Source: JBCAWW01 sp039024315 (GTDB lineage: Bacteria; Bacteroidota; Bacteroidia; J057). From it: a DNA stretch of 24,065 nucleotides. The stretch's first letter is position 1. Each line of letters begins with the position of its first letter. The DNA is taken from contig JBCCQN010000124.1 of NCBI GenBank assembly GCA_039024315.1, positions 1-24,065 of the forward strand, given 5' to 3'. Below the pieces are notes generated by a model. That model worked only from the letters and a program-made list of their open reading frames with translations. It was not told the DNA's origin and made no database searches. The position numbers and the translations under genes were made by a program. This document shows positions 1 through 7,419 of the stretch, in pieces.

Positions 1-231
1 TAAATCCGTTTTTACCCAGCCTGGATGCGCAGAATTAACCTTGATATTGGAGTCTTTCAAAGCTGCGGCTAAATGTACGGTAAAGGAATTGAGTGCCGCT
101 TTTGAGGCATTGTAGGCAAATGGCTTGATCCCGCTCCAAGGGGAACTTTCATCGCTTTGGACAGTGCTTGAGCCTAGGATACTCGATACATTGATGATTC
201 TGCCTGATTCACTTTGCTTAAGCAAGGGAAA
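1..231 (-). pseudogene. Short-chain dehydrogenase/reductase (SDR) fragment, N-terminus deleted, C-terminus beyond the window
   Basis: Reading the minus strand from about 231 down to 1 gives an uninterrupted frame with clear SDR features: a GRIINVSS strand carrying the catalytic-Ser region, the active-site YNASK (Tyr-x-x-x-Lys) and then KVNSAHPGWVKTDL, typical of the plant-carbonyl-reductase-like SDR subgroup. Upstream of PLLKQSESG the similarity to SDRs stops abruptly at about 226-231. The whole Rossmann N-terminal half, including the TGxxxGxG nucleotide-binding motif, is missing, and LysR-type sequence on the opposite strand begins there. The fragment therefore lacks its start and cofactor site and is probably non-functional. 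The C-terminus runs off the window. The SDR family assignment is firm; the substrate cannot be told. Confidence 0.8.
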
Positions 232-232
232 G

Positions 233-796
233 CAGCTTACTTCTTTCAAGCACCTAAGCATTCATTTTGAGCAAGACAATGAAAAGCTATTCGAGTTGGT
301 AAACCAACAGGAAATTGACGCTGCTATTGTACGGGAGGAGATTCAAACCTTTGATACATTATCTTACAAAATCTGTAGCTCTCCATTGGTCATAGTGGGC
401 AATCCTGATCTTGATACTACAGGACTAGCTGAATATATCCAGCAACATGACTTACAGAAAATCCAAGTTTGGCTAGAAGGACAAACATGGTTTTCCCATA
501 TGGCTACCAATCCTTACGTAAAGCTATTTTGGCTCCATTGTTTTGCCAAAAGAAGACCGAAAGTCTTCACCAATTATGTGATTCCCAATGAATACTTTAT
601 GCTTCAAGCATTGACCCAATCACTTGGTATTTGTGTCGCATTGAAGGAAAATGCTCAAGCATTTCTAAACAATAAATCGCTTCAACTTATTTGGGAATCA
701 CCTGATTATCCTTTGAGGGATTATTATTTGGTTGCACATAAAAAGCAAAGAGATCTTTTTGAGATGCTCAAAGAATTATTTCAAGCTGAATTATGA
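233..796 (+). pseudogene. LysR-type regulator fragment: effector-binding domain without the helix-turn-helix
   Basis: From about 233 the + frame reads as a LysR substrate-binding domain (periplasmic-binding-protein fold). It shows HLSIHFEQDNEKLFELV, then EIDAAIVREE, CSSPLVIVG, a central GQTWF segment and a C-terminal LGICVALKENA...SLQLIWE block. This is the usual order for the roughly 200-residue effector domain, ending with a TGA at 794-796. The N-terminal winged helix-turn-helix and linker helix (about the first 90 residues of the family) are absent. The same frame can be opened at an ATG at 125, but residues encoded at 125-232 are only the antisense of the SDR fragment, so that start is not believable. 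A LysR gene without its DNA-binding part should not regulate transcription. Confidence 0.75.
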
Positions 797-850
797 TGAT
801 AAAAATTAAGTACTTGCTGTGCTTGATTTTGAATCCTAAACTCGATTAAG

Positions 851-865
851 CGTTCTGCGAAGCAA
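851..865 (+). repeat. CGTT-hairpin element, slightly degenerate (outer stem pair mismatched)
   Basis: The sequence is CGTT-CTGC-GAA-GCAA. It matches the dispersed family at every position except the last stem base (GCAA instead of GCAG). It sits 8 bp beyond the stop of the minus-strand NlpC/P60 gene, in the 77-bp spacer between that gene and the LysR fragment. Confidence 0.6.
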
Positions 866-873
866 TAGCCAAA

Positions 874-1551
874 CTAAGCGAGTACTCTTCTTGCCTCCAA
901 AAACACCCTAGACCAGTACGAAGAAGTGAGAGGAGAAACCATTACGCCTTTACTGGTGGAGGTGTGGATAAACTGCACGCCACCTTCCTGATCGGTCTGA
1001 GTAACAATGCCTACATGATTGATCCGTCCGGGAGAGCCCGTACCAAAAAACAATAAATCGCCATGGCGTAATTGGGTGCGGTCGATGGCTTGGCCTTTGG
1101 TGGCTTGATCTCGAGAAACACGTGGCAATTCCATGCCTGCCGATTTGAATGCTGTATATATCAAGCCAGAACAATCTATGCCCGCTTTGCTCATGCCGCC
1201 CATGACATGCTTAGTGCCGAGGAAGGTAGAGGCTGTATCAATAATGGTTTTGGCCATATTTTGCCAAGCAGCGCTACCAGCGGAGGCAGGTGCTTGTTGC
1301 TGTTGAGCTTCTTCTATTTCACAGGCAATACGCTCAGCTACATCTTTCTTGAAGTAGGGAAACACATTGACCCAATAGCGTAAATCAATGGTCGCATAAG
1401 CTCTGCCTTGAGCATTGCGCTGTAACTGGCAATGAGCCGCTTTTTCAGGCTCGCCAAAATTTGCCGTAAAAAGGTCTCGATAGAGTTGCAGGTCAATTGT
1501 AGCGTGGGTGGGCTTAGTGGAGCCCTGGGGGAGTGTAGTGATGCCTTTCAT
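874..1551 (-). CDS. NlpC/P60-family cysteine peptidase (probable cell-wall endopeptidase)
   Basis: A protein of 225 residues. The C-terminal half is an NlpC/P60 domain: DCSGLIYTAF places the nucleophile at Cys127, INHVGIV gives His179, and FIHTSTSKG gives the third polar residue, His196. The order and spacing are those of gamma-D-glutamyl-diaminopimelate endopeptidases that cleave peptidoglycan stem peptides. Residues 1-90 (QLYRDLFTANFGEPEK... YWVNVFPYF) form an N-terminal region that I do not recognise, followed by an Ala/Gln-rich linker at about 81-97. No signal peptide or lipobox is visible at the chosen ATG (1551), and no upstream in-frame alternative supplies one, so export is unexplained. 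The gene stands alone, with repeat-rich DNA on both sides. The family call is firm; the substrate is inferred. Confidence 0.85.
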   Translation of the reverse strand: MKGITTLPQGSTKPTHATIDLQLYRDLFTANFGEPEKAAHCQLQRNAQGRAYATIDLRYWVNVFPYFKKDVAERIACEIEEAQQQQAPASAGSAAWQNMAKTIIDTASTFLGTKHVMGGMSKAGIDCSGLIYTAFKSAGMELPRVSRDQATKGQAIDRTQLRHGDLLFFGTGSPGRINHVGIVTQTDQEGGVQFIHTSTSKGVMVSPLTSSYWSRVFLEARRVLA

Positions 1552-1610
1552 TTCATAATTGGTCTATCCCTAAATTACGGAAGTTCGTATGTAAGTTCAA
1601 GTATATGTTA

Positions 1611-1625
1611 CTGCTTCGCAGAACG
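1611..1625 (-). repeat. CGTT-hairpin element
   Basis: On the + strand it reads CTGC-TTC-GCAG-AACG, a perfect 4-bp stem with loop TTC followed by AACG. It lies 60 bp upstream of the NlpC/P60 start and is inverted relative to the copy at 1741-1755. Confidence 0.8.
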
Positions 1626-1740
1626 CTTGTCATTTGTTGAAGGGTAGGCATTTGTTGAATTGTTGAATGCTTGAATCAACAACTCAACAACTCAACAACT
1701 CAACAATTCAAAAATTCAACAACTCAACAATTCAAATAAG

Positions 1741-1755
1741 CGTTCTGCGCAGCAG
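1741..1755 (+). repeat. CGTT-hairpin element
   Basis: It reads CGTT-CTGC-GCA-GCAG with flanks ATAAG on the left and TAA on the right. The copies at 7171-7185 and 23207-23221 share part of these flanks, so the conserved unit may extend a few bases beyond the 15-nt core. Confidence 0.85.
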
Positions 1756-1903
1756 TAAAGGCAGAAAAAATCGTCTAGCTTTCTCAAAACTCTGCCTTAG
1801 TGGCAGCAAAAATCCCAGAAATACGACAGGATGGCATAGAAATGCGCTTGGTAAGCAATTTGTTCTCTCTTAAGACAACAAGCAAAGCTTAATCAAGCCA
1901 AAG

Positions 1904-4513
1904 ATGAATTTCAATCAATATACGCTCAAATCACAGGAGGCGATTCAGCAGGCAGGAGAGATTGCCAAAGCGAATCGTCAGCAGGCGATTGAGACAGGGC
2001 ACCTCCTTGAGGCGCTTTTGTCGGTGGACGAGAGCATCATCCCCTTCATGCTGAAAAAGCTAGGGGTAAACATTGATTTCTTATCTACCAAAGTAAACGA
2101 ACTGATTACTTCCTATCCCACAGTTAGCGGCGCTACCGGTGGGCAATATCTTTCCAATCAGTTGCATGCAACCTTAGAAGTCGCCAATAAACAAGCTGGC
2201 AAGCTCAATGATGAATTTGTCAGCCTCGAGCACTTGCTGCTAGCCCTCGTCAAAGCGGGCAATGGCGCCGGACAATTGCTCAAGGAGCAAGGCGTAACCG
2301 AAAAAGGACTCCTCACCATCATGGAGGATATCCGTGGGGGCCAGCGAGTAACCGACCAAAATCCAGAAGCCAAATATAACGCCCTCAAAAAATATGCGCG
2401 TAACCTCAATGAAATGGCCAGACAGGGTAAACTAGACCCTGTGATCGGTCGTGAGGAGGAAATCAGGCGCGTGATGCAAATTTTATCCCGCAGGACCAAA
2501 AACAATCCGATCCTTGTAGGAGAACCCGGAGTGGGTAAAACGGCCATTGCTGAAGGCTTAGCTTTCCGTGTCATCCAAGGCGATGTACCGGAAAACCTCA
2601 AAAGCAAAACGATCTACTCTCTTGATATGGGAGCCTTGATTGCAGGGGCGAAGTTTAGAGGAGAATTTGAAGAACGACTCAAAGCAGTAGTAAAAGAGGT
2701 GGTAGAAGCAGATGGCTCTATCGTCTTATTTATCGATGAGATCCATACCCTAGTAGGAGCCGGTAAGGCTGATGGTGCTATGGATGCGGCCAATATTCTT
2801 AAGCCAGCTTTGGCGAGAGGAGAACTGAGAGCCATCGGTGCTACTACACTTGATGAGTATCAAAAATATATCGAGAAGGATAAGGCTTTGGAAAGACGCT
2901 TCCAAACCGTCTTGGTCAATCAGCCTAGCGTAGAGGATACGGTTTCCATCCTGCGCGGCTTGAAAGAACGCTATGAGGTACACCACGGAGTTCGTATCAC
3001 CGACGCTGCAATTGTAGCCGCTGCCGAACTCTCCAACCGCTATATCAGTGATCGATTTTTGCCCGATAAGGCCATCGATTTGATTGATGAAAGCGCCTCT
3101 AAACTACGTTTGGAGATGGACTCGATGCCCGAAGAGTTAGATGAGATAGAACGAAAAATCAGAAACTTAGAGATCGAGCGTGAAGCCTTAAAGCGGGAAA
3201 AAGAAAACAAGAAGTTAGGTGAAATAGAAGAACAGCTCGCCAATTTAGGAGAGACTCGAAACAATCTGCGTGCGCACTGGGAAAATGAGAAAAGGATCGT
3301 GGAGAAGATTCGTACTGCAAAAGAAGCGGTGGAGGCCTTGCGGGTAGAAGCAGAAGAAGCAGAGCGTCAAGCAGATTTTGGAAGAGTAGCAGAAATCCGA
3401 TACGGAAGTGTTGTCAAGCGAGAAGAAGAGATTGAGGCCTTGAAAAAGGAGTTGATTGAGTATCAAGGCGAAAAGCAGATGATGAAAGAGGAGGTGGACG
3501 CCGAAGATATTGCAGAGGTAATTTCTCGCTGGACAGGAATCCCGGTTTCAAAAATGGTCGAAAGCGAGCGTCAAAAGTTGCTGAGACTAGAAGATGAATT
3601 AGCCAATAGGGTAGTGGGGCAGAGAGAAGCGATCACTGCCGTATCGGATGCTATTCGCCGTAGCCGCGCGGGCTTGCAAGATCCTAATCGTCCGATTGGT
3701 TCCTTTGTGTTCCTCGGCTCAACAGGGGTCGGCAAAACTGAGCTAGCGAAAGCTTTAGCGGAGTTTCTTTTCGATGACGAGCGTTCGATGGTTCGGATTG
3801 ATATGTCCGAATATCAAGAAAAGCATGCGGTTAGCCGTTTGGTAGGAGCGCCTCCCGGATACGTTGGCTATGATGAAGGTGGTCAATTGACGGAAGCCGT
3901 ACGTCGCAGACCTTATTCGGTTGTCTTGCTAGATGAAATCGAAAAAGCGCACCCAGATGTCTTCAACATCCTCTTACAGGTGCTAGATGACGGTCGTTTG
4001 ACTGATAACAAAGGTCGGGTAGTCAACTTCACCAATACGATTATCATCATGACCTCTAATATGGGGGCACACTACATCCAAGAAAAGTTTAGCGAGCTAA
4101 ACGATTCCAACAAGGATGCCTTAATGGTGATCATCCGCGAGCAAGTGGTAGAGCAGCTTAAGAAGCATCTCCGTCCTGAATTCCTAAATCGAATCGATGA
4201 GACGATTGTTTTCGCCCCATTGAGCGAAGGAGATATGCGTGCCATTGTAGAGATACAAGTTAGAGGACTCGTCAAGAAATTGGCAGAGCAAGATATCTAT
4301 CTAAATTTCTCTGAGGAGGTATTGGATCTTCTAGCTAGTCTCGGCTACGATCCTCAATACGGGGCTCGTCCAGTCAAGCGCTTGATCCAAAAAGAAATCA
4401 TCAACCAATTATCTAAATCGATCTTGGCGGGTGAGGTAAGCAAAGACGCTCGCATTTCCGTTGAGACTCATCTCGGGCAAATCAAGTTCAGAGAAGAAGT
4501 TGTTAGTAGCTAG
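1904..4513 (+). CDS. clpB: ATP-dependent disaggregase ClpB (Hsp100)
   Basis: A protein of 869 residues, full length for ClpB (about 860). It has an N-terminal Clp repeat domain (about 1-150, with TGHLLEALL and LEHLLLALV). The first AAA+ module has Walker A GEPGVGKT at 206-213 and Walker B VLFIDEIHTL. A charged coiled-coil middle domain spans about 405-530. The second AAA+ module has Walker A GSTGVGKT at 605-612, Walker B VVLLDEIEKAHPDV and the sensor region RPEFLNRIDE. The C-terminal block ends with YGARPVKRLIQ. The coiled-coil middle domain separates it from ClpA and ClpX. The enzyme works with DnaK/DnaJ/GrpE to pull proteins out of aggregates in the cytosol. It is monocistronic here, with repeat-rich DNA upstream and a hairpin terminator candidate downstream. 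No heat-shock promoter element could be identified by eye. Confidence 0.97.
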   Translation: MNFNQYTLKSQEAIQQAGEIAKANRQQAIETGHLLEALLSVDESIIPFMLKKLGVNIDFLSTKVNELITSYPTVSGATGGQYLSNQLHATLEVANKQAGKLNDEFVSLEHLLLALVKAGNGAGQLLKEQGVTEKGLLTIMEDIRGGQRVTDQNPEAKYNALKKYARNLNEMARQGKLDPVIGREEEIRRVMQILSRRTKNNPILVGEPGVGKTAIAEGLAFRVIQGDVPENLKSKTIYSLDMGALIAGAKFRGEFEERLKAVVKEVVEADGSIVLFIDEIHTLVGAGKADGAMDAANILKPALARGELRAIGATTLDEYQKYIEKDKALERRFQTVLVNQPSVEDTVSILRGLKERYEVHHGVRITDAAIVAAAELSNRYISDRFLPDKAIDLIDESASKLRLEMDSMPEELDEIERKIRNLEIEREALKREKENKKLGEIEEQLANLGETRNNLRAHWENEKRIVEKIRTAKEAVEALRVEAEEAERQADFGRVAEIRYGSVVKREEEIEALKKELIEYQGEKQMMKEEVDAEDIAEVISRWTGIPVSKMVESERQKLLRLEDELANRVVGQREAITAVSDAIRRSRAGLQDPNRPIGSFVFLGSTGVGKTELAKALAEFLFDDERSMVRIDMSEYQEKHAVSRLVGAPPGYVGYDEGGQLTEAVRRRPYSVVLLDEIEKAHPDVFNILLQVLDDGRLTDNKGRVVNFTNTIIIMTSNMGAHYIQEKFSELNDSNKDALMVIIREQVVEQLKKHLRPEFLNRIDETIVFAPLSEGDMRAIVEIQVRGLVKKLAEQDIYLNFSEEVLDLLASLGYDPQYGARPVKRLIQKEIINQLSKSILAGEVSKDARISVETHLGQIKFREEVVSS

Positions 4514-4580
4514 TAGTCAGTAGTCAGTAGTCAGTACAAAGAATGTCTAAGTACTAAATACTCTCTATTTAATACTAAAG
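4505..4580. repeat. Short direct repeats (TAGTCAG units) and AGTACTAAATACT-type sequence after clpB
   Basis: Directly after the clpB stop the sequence repeats TAGTAGTCAG/TAGTCAG about three times, then continues AAGTACTAAATACTCTC...TTTAATACTAAAG. Related TAGTA/AGTATT-rich simple sequence fills the modC-moeA gap (14783-14910), which suggests that one kind of low-complexity filler recurs at gene 3' ends in this genome. Confidence 0.6.
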
Positions 4581-4602
4581 AATATATTTTACATCATGGG
4601 GT

Positions 4603-4629
4603 CCCTCAGATTGCTGGTCAATCTGGGGG
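4603..4629 (+). terminator. Hairpin terminator candidate downstream of clpB
   Basis: An 11-bp stem CCCTCAGATTG / CAATCTGGGGG with one G-T pair and loop CTGGT, followed by AATTTTGCTT. The T-tract is modest, but the stem is long and it is the only such structure between clpB and the next gene. Confidence 0.55.
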
Positions 4630-4755
4630 AATTTTGCTTATTCGCTAAGATGTAAGATTTTTTTTCCTAGGATTTGCCTTTTTACGCCAACAGTTCCGAA
4701 ATTATATACGTTATACAAGCAACAATTCTCCTTTAGGCCTTTTAACCGCTTTGAT

Positions 4756-5292
4756 ATGTCAGCCAACACAAGAAATTTTTGGATTTTACTCACAACCTTC
4801 GCTTTTACCTTTTCTGCTGCACAATGGCTGGGTACCTTTCGCTCCCATAAGAGTCATCAACATAGGATAGTCGAAGTAGAGTACCATAGTTCTTGCCAAC
4901 AAAAAAAGAAGAAGCGCAAGAAGTGCCAACAGCGTGTTGAAGTGCGCAAAAATTGCAGTATGCACCTTTCTGACACACGTTCCCCTTCTATCAATGACAT
5001 CATTTTTGTTGATATGGAGCCTAAAGCGGTCAATCTTGAATTTATCCGCCGCAAAGCCAATCACTCCATGCCTGCTCATATGGCAAATAAGGACGGTTTA
5101 GTGATTGTGCGCGTCTTGGTTGATGAGTTTGGCGATTATCGTGATCATAAGATCATCCAAAGGAGTCATCCGGTTATGAGCGATCAGGTCGAAAAACACG
5201 TAAAATCGCTTGAGTTTTTGCCTGCCCGCCGCGATGGCAAAGCTGTAGCTTACTGGGTTAACATTCCTTTTCGCTTTCGCTATCCGAGCTAA
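4756..5292 (+). CDS. Small membrane-anchored TonB C-terminal-domain protein (copy 1)
   Basis: A protein of 178 residues. The N-terminus has one hydrophobic segment (about 8-27: WILLTTFAFTFSAAQW), then a short basic stretch (about 49-56, KKKKRKK) and two Cys-rich turns. The C-terminal half (about 90-176) is a TonB C-terminal domain: DGLVIVRVLVDEFGDY, then VEKHVKSLEFLPARRDGKAVAYWVNIPFRFR. It lacks the long Pro-rich periplasmic spacer of classical TonB, and no ExbB/ExbD gene is nearby. In Bacteroidota, free-standing TonB_C domains like this are common and are not necessarily energy transducers. The next gene is a paralog and each has its own downstream terminator. Outer-membrane receptor contact is plausible but unproven. 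Confidence 0.8.
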   Translation: MSANTRNFWILLTTFAFTFSAAQWLGTFRSHKSHQHRIVEVEYHSSCQQKKKKRKKCQQRVEVRKNCSMHLSDTRSPSINDIIFVDMEPKAVNLEFIRRKANHSMPAHMANKDGLVIVRVLVDEFGDYRDHKIIQRSHPVMSDQVEKHVKSLEFLPARRDGKAVAYWVNIPFRFRYPS

Positions 5293-5320
5293 ATAAGAAC
5301 TATTTTGTTTTCATTTGATA

Positions 5321-5357
5321 CCCCTGAAAGTCTGCTGTCTTTCAGGGGATTTTTTTT
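5321..5357 (+). terminator. Strong intrinsic terminator after the first TonB_C gene
   Basis: A perfect 10-bp stem CCCCTGAAAG / CTTTCAGGGG with an 8-nt loop (TCTGCTGT), followed by A and eight Ts. It ends 65 bp past the stop codon. It separates the two paralogous genes, so the second probably has its own promoter. Confidence 0.9.
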
Positions 5358-5498
5358 GAACGATTAGACAAGAATATTTTTGAAACTAGGTCTGTAAGAT
5401 TTTGACCAAAAACGAAATAAAAACGACTTCTTCGTGGCATGCTGTTTGTTTAAAGAAAGTGTAAAGTTCTCATTCTCGTAGCTTTCTTTTCCTTGCTT

Positions 5499-5900
5499 AT
5501 GTATGCTTACCACCGATCTGTTTGGATTCTCTTTACCATTTTTGCCCTCATTTTATCAGTGGCACTTCGCTCCAATGATAAAACTGAGATCTTGTCCAAG
5601 GCGCAATACGTGCCTGTAAAACTCGATAGTTCGCCTAAACCACTCAATATTTCTCAGATTAGGGCCCAGATCCCTTACCTCAAAACTGCTCGTACCCGCG
5701 GCATCAAAGGAGTGGTTAACCTAAAAGTATTTGTAGACGCCAATGGTAATTATGCTGGACATGAGGTGATCGGTAATAGCCATCCTTTACTAAAACTACC
5801 CTGCGAAGCTTATGTAAGGATGTTGCGTTTTCGTCCCGCTACCTACAATGGACGAAAAGTTAGCGGAACTTTTATATTTCGGCACAGTTTTGGTACGTAA
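5499..5900 (+). CDS. Small membrane-anchored TonB C-terminal-domain protein (copy 2)
   Basis: A protein of 133 residues from the ATG at 5499. An in-frame TTG six bases upstream is less likely. A single hydrophobic segment (about 7-24: SVWILFTIFALILSVAL) is followed by about 40 unremarkable residues. A TonB C-terminal domain follows: RGIKGVVNLKVFVDANGNYAGHEV, then EAYVRMLRFRPATYNGRKVSGTFIFR. The layout matches the preceding gene (N-terminal anchor, DG/KG-V..V.VFVD..G.Y, R.LRF.PA..NG+.V), so the pair arose by duplication, although this copy lacks the basic and Cys-rich insert. It ends shortly before a symmetrical terminator hairpin. Family placement is good; the partner protein is unknown. Confidence 0.75.
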   Translation: MYAYHRSVWILFTIFALILSVALRSNDKTEILSKAQYVPVKLDSSPKPLNISQIRAQIPYLKTARTRGIKGVVNLKVFVDANGNYAGHEVIGNSHPLLKLPCEAYVRMLRFRPATYNGRKVSGTFIFRHSFGT

Positions 5901-5942
5901 ACATTGTATTCAATTTTGAAATTACATACGTAGCATAGATGA

Positions 5943-5972
5943 AAAAGCGCGAGGTCTCTTCCTCGCGTTTTT
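5943..5972. terminator. Bidirectional intrinsic terminator
   Basis: The stem CGCGAGG / CCTCGCG with loop TCTCTT is flanked by AAAAAG on the left and TTTTT on the right, so both strands end in a T-run. It terminates the second TonB_C gene. The same structure would stop minus-strand transcripts, although no minus-strand gene is near. Confidence 0.85.
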
Positions 5973-6022
5973 CAATTTTGAAGATTTCCTTTCTATCATC
6001 GGAGGTATTTTTGTTTTTATCA

Positions 6023-6180
6023 CCGCTGCGCGGAACGCTCGTGCTTAAAGTTGCTTCGACCTTGCTCAGCATGACAACTGGATGGGTTTAGGCTTTCACC
6101 TCAGCCACTCAGGTCTTCCCGAGTCCCGACTACTGTACGGGATCGAGGGACCTTTGTCATTTTTCCCGCTGCGCGGAACG
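6023..6180 (+). repeat. Composite repeat element, copy 1 (hairpin - conserved middle - hairpin)
   Basis: The element begins with CCGC-TGC-GCGG-AACG (6023-6037) and ends with the identical hairpin at 6166-6180 in the same orientation. Between them are segments shared with 16709-16872: AGTTGCTTCG (6049-6058), AGCATGACAAC (6068-6078), CACCTCAGCCACTCAGGT near 6097-6114, and a 37-nt block at 6119-6155 that is identical in both copies. That block contains TCCCG...CGGGA and could itself form a stem. There is no gene inside. It lies between a terminator and the esterase start, so it could influence the esterase 5' region. Confidence 0.85.
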
Positions 6181-6211
6181 ATCATTCGCGGTAAGAAACT
6201 TATCTTTGGGT

Positions 6212-7342
6212 ATGAAATCTATTCCCTTTATCCTAGTCCTGATCTTAAGCGCCAATAACCTCTTTGGTCAAGCCTTTGTCAACGGGTCATTTACCCATGA
6301 AAATCGGCTCCGTGAGTATATTGTTTACATCCCAGCCAACTTTGACTCGACTAGCCCAATGCCGCTGCTGCTCAACTTTCATGGCTACACTTCCAACGCC
6401 AGTGAGCAGATTTACTATGGCAACTTTCAGCCGATTGCTGATACCGCAGGCTTTTTGATCGTTGCTCCGCAGGGAACACGAAACTTCTCCAATATTACGC
6501 ATTGGAATGTGGGCTGGGGGGGCAGCACGGTGGATGATGTCAGCTTCGCAAATGCACTCATCGATAGTATGATTGCCACATACAATGTAGATCCTAATCG
6601 AGTTTACAGCACTGGTATGTCCAATGGTGGCTTTATGAGCCATCAGCTAGCTTGCGAACTTAGTGATCGAATCGCTGCCGTAGCCTCGGTCACCGGCTCT
6701 ATGACTGAAGCCAAACTCGCCGCTTGTAATCCTCAGCATCCTACCCCAGTCATGCAAATTCATGGTACGGCTGATTTGGTCGTACCCTATACCGGACAAT
6801 CGCCATGGACGGCTCATGTGGATTCGGTAGTGGCCTATTGGGCTCGTTATAACCGATGTGAATTACCCCCAATAGAAACGGATTTGCAGGATATTAGTCC
6901 TAGCGACGGCTCTACCGTCCGACTTTATCAATATCGCAATGGGAGCAATGGGGCGGAAGTCGAACTTTACAAAGTATTTAATGGGGGACATACTTGGCCC
7001 AATAATCAGTTTATCAGCGCTGGGACCAATTTTGATTTTGACGCCTCTTTGGCTATTTGGGAGTTTTTCTCTCAGTATGATTTGGAAGGCCTTCGCAACA
7101 ATACTTCAATTGAGCCAATAAAGGGAGCTACCCTCTCTCTCCATCCCAACCCCGCTTTAAACGAGATAAGCGTTCTGCGCAGCAGTAATACCCCAACAAG
7201 CTACCAAATCTCTGATCTTACTGGCAAAGTCTGGCTCAGCGGTGTCATGCAGGCAGAAAACAAAATTGCTCTCCAGACCTTAGCTGCTGGATTGTACGTT
7301 TTATCAGTTGATGGCCTGCATAAACGATTTGTAAAACAATAA
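6212..7342 (+). CDS. Secreted PHB-depolymerase-family esterase with type IX secretion sorting domain
   Basis: A protein of 376 residues from the ATG at 6212; a TTG six bases upstream is rejected because the signal peptide begins at this ATG. The N-terminal signal peptide (KSIPFILVLILSANNLFGQ) is followed by an alpha/beta-hydrolase of the esterase-PHB/LpqC type: an HGYTSNA oxyanion region, nucleophile elbow GMSNGG with Ser137, HGTADLVVPY with Asp188, and GGHTWP with His260. After a linker at about 295-305, the C-terminal 70 residues look like a type IX (Por) sorting domain, from LHPNPALNE to AAGLYVLSV and KRFVKQ. The product is expected on the cell surface or released, cleaving an ester such as a polyester or feruloyl-carbohydrate link. 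Seven codons (ISVLRSS, residues 319-325) come from an embedded CGTT-hairpin element. Confidence 0.9.
   Translation: MKSIPFILVLILSANNLFGQAFVNGSFTHENRLREYIVYIPANFDSTSPMPLLLNFHGYTSNASEQIYYGNFQPIADTAGFLIVAPQGTRNFSNITHWNVGWGGSTVDDVSFANALIDSMIATYNVDPNRVYSTGMSNGGFMSHQLACELSDRIAAVASVTGSMTEAKLAACNPQHPTPVMQIHGTADLVVPYTGQSPWTAHVDSVVAYWARYNRCELPPIETDLQDISPSDGSTVRLYQYRNGSNGAEVELYKVFNGGHTWPNNQFISAGTNFDFDASLAIWEFFSQYDLEGLRNNTSIEPIKGATLSLHPNPALNEISVLRSSNTPTSYQISDLTGKVWLSGVMQAENKIALQTLAAGLYVLSVDGLHKRFVKQ
7171..7185 (+). repeat. CGTT-hairpin element inside the esterase gene
   Basis: A perfect copy, CGTT-CTGC-GCA-GCAG, with flanks ATAAG and TAAT like those of the intergenic copy at 1741. It is read in frame as part of ISVLRSSN, near the start of the sorting domain. 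Confidence 0.85.
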
Positions 7343-7365
7343 TCACCATCCGTGGCTTCTGCCGC

Positions 7366-7396
7366 TTGCAATCAGCTAGGGCATTATGTAGGTTTG
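7366..7396 (+). promoter_or_regulatory. Bacteroidota-type promoter candidate for the molybdenum operon
   Basis: TTG at 7366-7368 and TAGGTTTG at 7389-7396 (consensus TAnnTTTG) are separated by 20 bp, as expected for the primary sigma factor of Bacteroidota. The predicted start, a few bases past the -7 box, leaves a leader of roughly 15-20 nt before the ATG at 7420. Confidence 0.5.
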
Positions 7397-7419
7397 ATTA
7401 AGGGACATTAAACGACTTT

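Larger units (their letters stand above)
1552..1903. repeat. Repeat-rich spacer: two CGTT-hairpin copies in inverted orientation around an AT-rich CAACAACTC/CAACAATTC array
   Basis: This 352-bp gap has no believable gene. It contains a hairpin element at 1611-1625 (CTGC-TTC-GCAG-AACG) and one at 1741-1755 (CGTT-CTGC-GCA-GCAG) facing each other. Between them lies a run of 8-9-nt units (CAACAACT, CAACAATTC) at about 1676-1735. Its first part (1652-1675, TTGTTGAATTGTTGAATGC) is close to the inverse complement of its last part (1715-1735), so the array could fold into a long imperfect hairpin. A short open frame through the array (1667-1873) is repeat-derived and has no family features. The clpB promoter should lie in the last 130 bp, but I could not identify it with confidence. 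Confidence 0.7.

Noticed and set aside
125..232. N-terminal extension of the LysR frame from an ATG at 125
   Set aside because: The residues are the antisense of the SDR fragment and show no winged helix; the LysR similarity begins only at about 233.
1676..1735. CRISPR-like array
   Set aside because: Units are 8-9 nt with no spacers and no cas genes; this is simple-sequence repeat.
1667..1873. Open frame of 68 codons upstream of clpB
   Set aside because: It is built from the CAACAACTC array and a hairpin element and has no family features.
4898..4921. Lys-rich stretch in the TonB_C protein as a possible nucleic-acid-binding motif
   Set aside because: It follows a membrane anchor and would be periplasmic; simple positive charge is a sufficient explanation.
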